Assembly: GCA_023423215.1 (NCBI GenBank)
Contig: JAFAFZ010000618.1
Location: 1-7,691 of the forward strand
Direction of reading: 5' to 3'
DNA length: 7,691 nt
Source of the DNA: Actinomycetes bacterium
GTDB lineage: Bacteria > Actinomycetota > Acidimicrobiia > Acidimicrobiales > Microtrichaceae
In this document: piece by piece, positions 5,785-7,691 of the stretch
Numbering within the stretch: the stretch's first letter is position 1
Layout: each line of letters begins with the position of its first letter
The notes under the pieces: generated by a model
What the model saw: the letters and a program-made list of their open reading frames with translations, nothing else
Told to the model about the DNA's origin: nothing
Database searches by the model: none
Translations under genes and position numbers: made by a program

Positions 5785-5813
5785 CGGACCCCCACCGCAG
5801 GTCGTGGGAAGCT
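5785..5813 (+). promoter_or_regulatory. Possible leaderless promoter of the PQ-loop gene
   Basis: GAAGCT (5808-5813) is followed by GGATCG and then ATG 5820. This places a weak TANNNT-like -10 seven bases before the start codon, the arrangement seen at many actinobacterial leaderless transcripts. CGGACC (5785-5790) is a poor -35 match at 17-base spacing. The alternative reading is that GGGAAG (5806-5811) serves as a weak Shine-Dalgarno. Confidence 0.25.
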
Positions 5814-5819
5814 GGATCG

Positions 5820-6437
5820 ATGTCCTCGACCGTCGCGACGGTGCTCTCGATCGTCGCTCCGGCGGTCTACCTGGTGCGCCTCCTGCCCCAGCCGCTGCGC
5901 CTCCACCGCACCGGGGTCGCCGCCGGCGTCTCACCCCTCGCCGCGATGAACGCGGTGATCGGCGACGTCGGCTGGCTCGCGTACGGCATCTCGGCGGAGC
6001 TGCCCGCGGTGTGGGTGGTCTCGTCGGTCGCGCTCGTGCCCGCCTCCTGGACGGTGCTGCTGCTGCGGCGACGGGTGACCCGCAAGGACCTGCTGGGCGC
6101 AGCCGCCTGGGCGCTCGTCCTCGTCGCCTCGGCGGCCCTCGGCGTGATCGGCATCTCGCTCGCCGCGGGCGTGCTGGTCTCGCAGGGCCCGCAGGTCGTC
6201 GAGGCGGTGCGCGACGACGACCTGTCCGGCATCGCGCCGGGCACGTGGTGGATCGCCGTGCTCGACGCCGCGACCTGGGGCGCCTACGGCACCGCGGTGG
6301 GCGACGTCGCGCTCATGACCTACGGGGTGGTGCTGTCGGCCGCCGCGGGCATCGTGCTCGGCCGCATCGCCTGGACCGTGCGGCGTGGCACCACCTTTCG
6401 GGCGCCACGCCGGGCGTGGTACGACACGACGCCATGA
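5820..6437 (+). CDS. Two-repeat PQ-loop (SWEET/SemiSWEET-like) membrane protein
   Basis: The 205-residue, strongly hydrophobic product has two PQ-loop repeats. The first has Pro23-Gln24 in [15 protein letters not shown] and then [21 protein letters not shown]. The second has Pro124-Gln125 in [16 protein letters not shown] and then [22 protein letters not shown]. About seven membrane spans are likely, with basic RRRVTRKD (83-90) as a cytoplasmic loop between the halves and a basic C-terminus ([15 protein letters not shown]). SemiSWEETs are single-repeat dimers; this is a fused pair, like many bacterial PQ-loop proteins. Family members move sugars or other small metabolites, but the substrate is unknown. 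The gene begins 54 bases after the phosphoribosyltransferase stop and overlaps purT by ATGA, so its translation and that of purT are probably linked. Confidence 0.85.
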   Translation: MSSTVATVLSIVAPAVYLVRLLPQPLRLHRTGVAAGVSPLAAMNAVIGDVGWLAYGISAELPAVWVVSSVALVPASWTVLLLRRRVTRKDLLGAAAWALVLVASAALGVIGISLAAGVLVSQGPQVVEAVRDDDLSGIAPGTWWIAVLDAATWGAYGTAVGDVALMTYGVVLSAAAGIVLGRIAWTVRRGTTFRAPRRAWYDTTP

Positions 6438-7612
6438 GCATCGGCACGCCACTGTCCCCGTCCGCCACGCGAGTCCTGCTGCTGGGGTCGGGCGAGCTCG
6501 GCAAGGAGGTCGCGATCGAGCTCCAGCGCCTGGGGTGCGAGGTCGTCGCGTGCGACCGCTACGCGGACGCGCCGGCCATGCAGGTCGCGCACCGCAGCCA
6601 CGTCTTCTCGATGCTCGACGGCGACGAGCTGCGCCGCGTCGTCGAGCTGGAGCGGCCCGACCTGGTCGTTCCCGAGATCGAGGCCATCGCCACGGCGACC
6701 CTGCTCGAGCTCGAGGCCGAGGGGGTGCACGTCGTCCCGACCGCCCGTGCGGCCAACCTCACGATGAACCGCGAGGGCATCCGACGCTTCGTCGCCGAGG
6801 AGCTGGGCCTGCCGACCTCGCCCTACCGCTTCGTCGAGACCGAGGACGAGTTGGTCGCCGCCGTGCAGGAGCTCGGCCTGCCCGTGGTGATCAAGCCGAT
6901 CATGTCCTCGAGCGGCAAGGGCCAGAGCACCGTGCGAGCGACCGACGAGCTGTCCGCGGCCTGGGAGCACGCGCAGCAGGGTGGGCGCACGGGTGCGGGT
7001 CGCTGCATCGTCGAGGGCTTCGTCGAGTTCGACTACGAGATCACCGTGCTGACCGTCTCGGCGGTGAACGGCACGCAGTGCTGCCCGCCGATCGGGCACA
7101 TCCAGCGCGGCGGCGACTACCGCGAGTCCTGGCAGCCGGCCCCCATGGCGACCGCGGTGTGGGAGCACGCGCAGCGCGTCGCCACCGCCGTCGTCGCCGG
7201 GCTCGGCGGTCACGGCCTGTTCGGCGTCGAGCTGTTCGTCCGTGGTGACGAGGTCATCTTCTCGGAGGTCAGCCCCCGCCCCCACGACACCGGCCTGGTC
7301 ACCCTGGCCAGCCAGGACCTGAGCGAGTTCGCGCTGCACGCTCGGGCGATCCTCGGTCTGCCGGTGCCGCCGCTGCAGCTGCGCACGCCCGCCGCCTCGG
7401 TGCCGCTGCTGGGCGAGGGCGACGGCGTCCCCAGGTTCGAGGGGCTCGAGGTCGCGCTGGGCGAGCCGCAGTCGCAGGTTCGGCTGTTCGGCAAGCCGGT
7501 GTGCGAGGGCACCCGGCGGCTCGCGGTCGCCATCGCCGCGGCCGCCACGGTCGAGGCGGCCCGCGAGACCGCTGCCCGCGTCGCCGCGGCCGTCACGATC
7601 GAGCTCGACTGA
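6434..7612 (+). CDS. purT: Formate-dependent phosphoribosylglycinamide formyltransferase (GAR transformylase 2)
   Basis: PurT makes formyl-GAR from GAR, formate and ATP, the third step of purine synthesis, without a folate donor. It is an ATP-grasp enzyme. The 392 residues equal the E. coli protein in length and align along it from recall: [20 protein letters not shown] with Glu21 in the GAR site, [52 protein letters not shown] with Lys154 and the 158-164 ATP loop, [35 protein letters not shown] and [12 protein letters not shown] carrying the Mg2+ ligands (about Glu266 and Glu278), and [17 protein letters not shown] near the end. ATG 6434 overlaps the previous stop and has no clear Shine-Dalgarno, which points to reinitiation after the PQ-loop gene. 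Cells with PurT need a formate supply. A strong hairpin follows the stop. Confidence 0.97.
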   Translation: MSIGTPLSPSATRVLLLGSGELGKEVAIELQRLGCEVVACDRYADAPAMQVAHRSHVFSMLDGDELRRVVELERPDLVVPEIEAIATATLLELEAEGVHVVPTARAANLTMNREGIRRFVAEELGLPTSPYRFVETEDELVAAVQELGLPVVIKPIMSSSGKGQSTVRATDELSAAWEHAQQGGRTGAGRCIVEGFVEFDYEITVLTVSAVNGTQCCPPIGHIQRGGDYRESWQPAPMATAVWEHAQRVATAVVAGLGGHGLFGVELFVRGDEVIFSEVSPRPHDTGLVTLASQDLSEFALHARAILGLPVPPLQLRTPAASVPLLGEGDGVPRFEGLEVALGEPQSQVRLFGKPVCEGTRRLAVAIAAAATVEAARETAARVAAAVTIELD

Positions 7613-7615
7613 CCT

Positions 7616-7660
7616 CGGCCCGCCGAGCGCGCACACGTGCGCTCCGAGATCGGCGGGTCG
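7616..7660. terminator. Branched hairpin downstream of purT, likely bidirectional terminator
   Basis: CGGCCCGCCGA (7616-7626) pairs with TCGGCGGGTCG (7650-7660), 11 pairs including one G-T. Inside it GCGC (7627-7630) pairs with GCGC (7639-7642), extended by a G-T and a C-G pair, to make a second hairpin. The element starts four bases after the purT stop and ends just before the stop of a probable converging gene. No T-run is present, so termination efficiency is uncertain. Confidence 0.5.
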
Positions 7661-7663
7661 GGA

Positions 7664-7691
7664 TCAGGCCGTGAAGGACGGGGTGTAGGCG
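7664..7691 (-). CDS. Possible C-terminal end of a converging minus-strand gene (partial)
   Basis: Read on the minus strand the last bases give AYTPSFTA followed by TGA (7666-7664). The codons have the expected G/C third bases, and the stop lies just beyond the shared hairpin, which fits a gene converging on purT. Eight residues are too few to name a family, and the frame is not proven. Confidence 0.35.

Overview
The window is very GC-rich (roughly 70% by eye), with strong G/C third positions, GTG starts and long antisense shadow frames. The gene content (MarR regulator, GTG-started exonuclease III, ScyD/ScyE-like lipoprotein, COG1926 phosphoribosyltransferase, PurT) fits a chromosomal segment of an actinobacterium (Actinomycetota). 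The genus cannot be fixed from sequence alone. I see no transposase, phage gene, tRNA, rRNA or CRISPR array.

Layout. (1) Bases 1-300 hold a possible 3' tail of a plus-strand gene ending at 40, two hairpins that could terminate converging transcripts, and a tiny minus-strand gene for a 41-residue candidate lipoprotein (156-281) with a plausible promoter. (2) Bases 382-2805 (+) form a compact apparent operon: a small cupin protein, an amidohydrolase-2 (COG2159) enzyme coupled to it by an ATGA overlap, and a MarR-type repressor 34 bases further on. This looks like an uncharacterised catabolic unit with its own regulator. (3) Bases 2762-3616 (-) encode exonuclease III; its 3' end overlaps the end of the marR gene tail-to-tail by 44 bases. 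(4) Divergent from it, bases 3819-4985 (+) encode a secreted beta-propeller lipoprotein of the ScyD/ScyE type with an unusual Gly/His/Asp-rich insertion; its Shine-Dalgarno lies in the loop of a predicted hairpin. (5) Bases 5091-7612 (+) carry a predicted phosphoribosyltransferase, a two-repeat PQ-loop (SWEET-like) membrane protein, and PurT, the formate- and ATP-dependent GAR transformylase. The membrane protein and PurT are coupled by a second ATGA overlap. A long hairpin follows purT, and the last bases look like the C-terminal end of a minus-strand gene.

How the genes may work together. The cupin/amidohydrolase/MarR group is the best candidate for an undescribed pathway: two metal-site proteins translated together and a regulator that probably senses their substrate. 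The phosphoribosyltransferase (PRPP user) and PurT (GAR formylation) share purine/PRPP chemistry. The membrane protein between them is translationally tied to PurT, which hints at import of a small metabolite, but this is inference. All family assignments rest on motifs read by eye; no database search was run.
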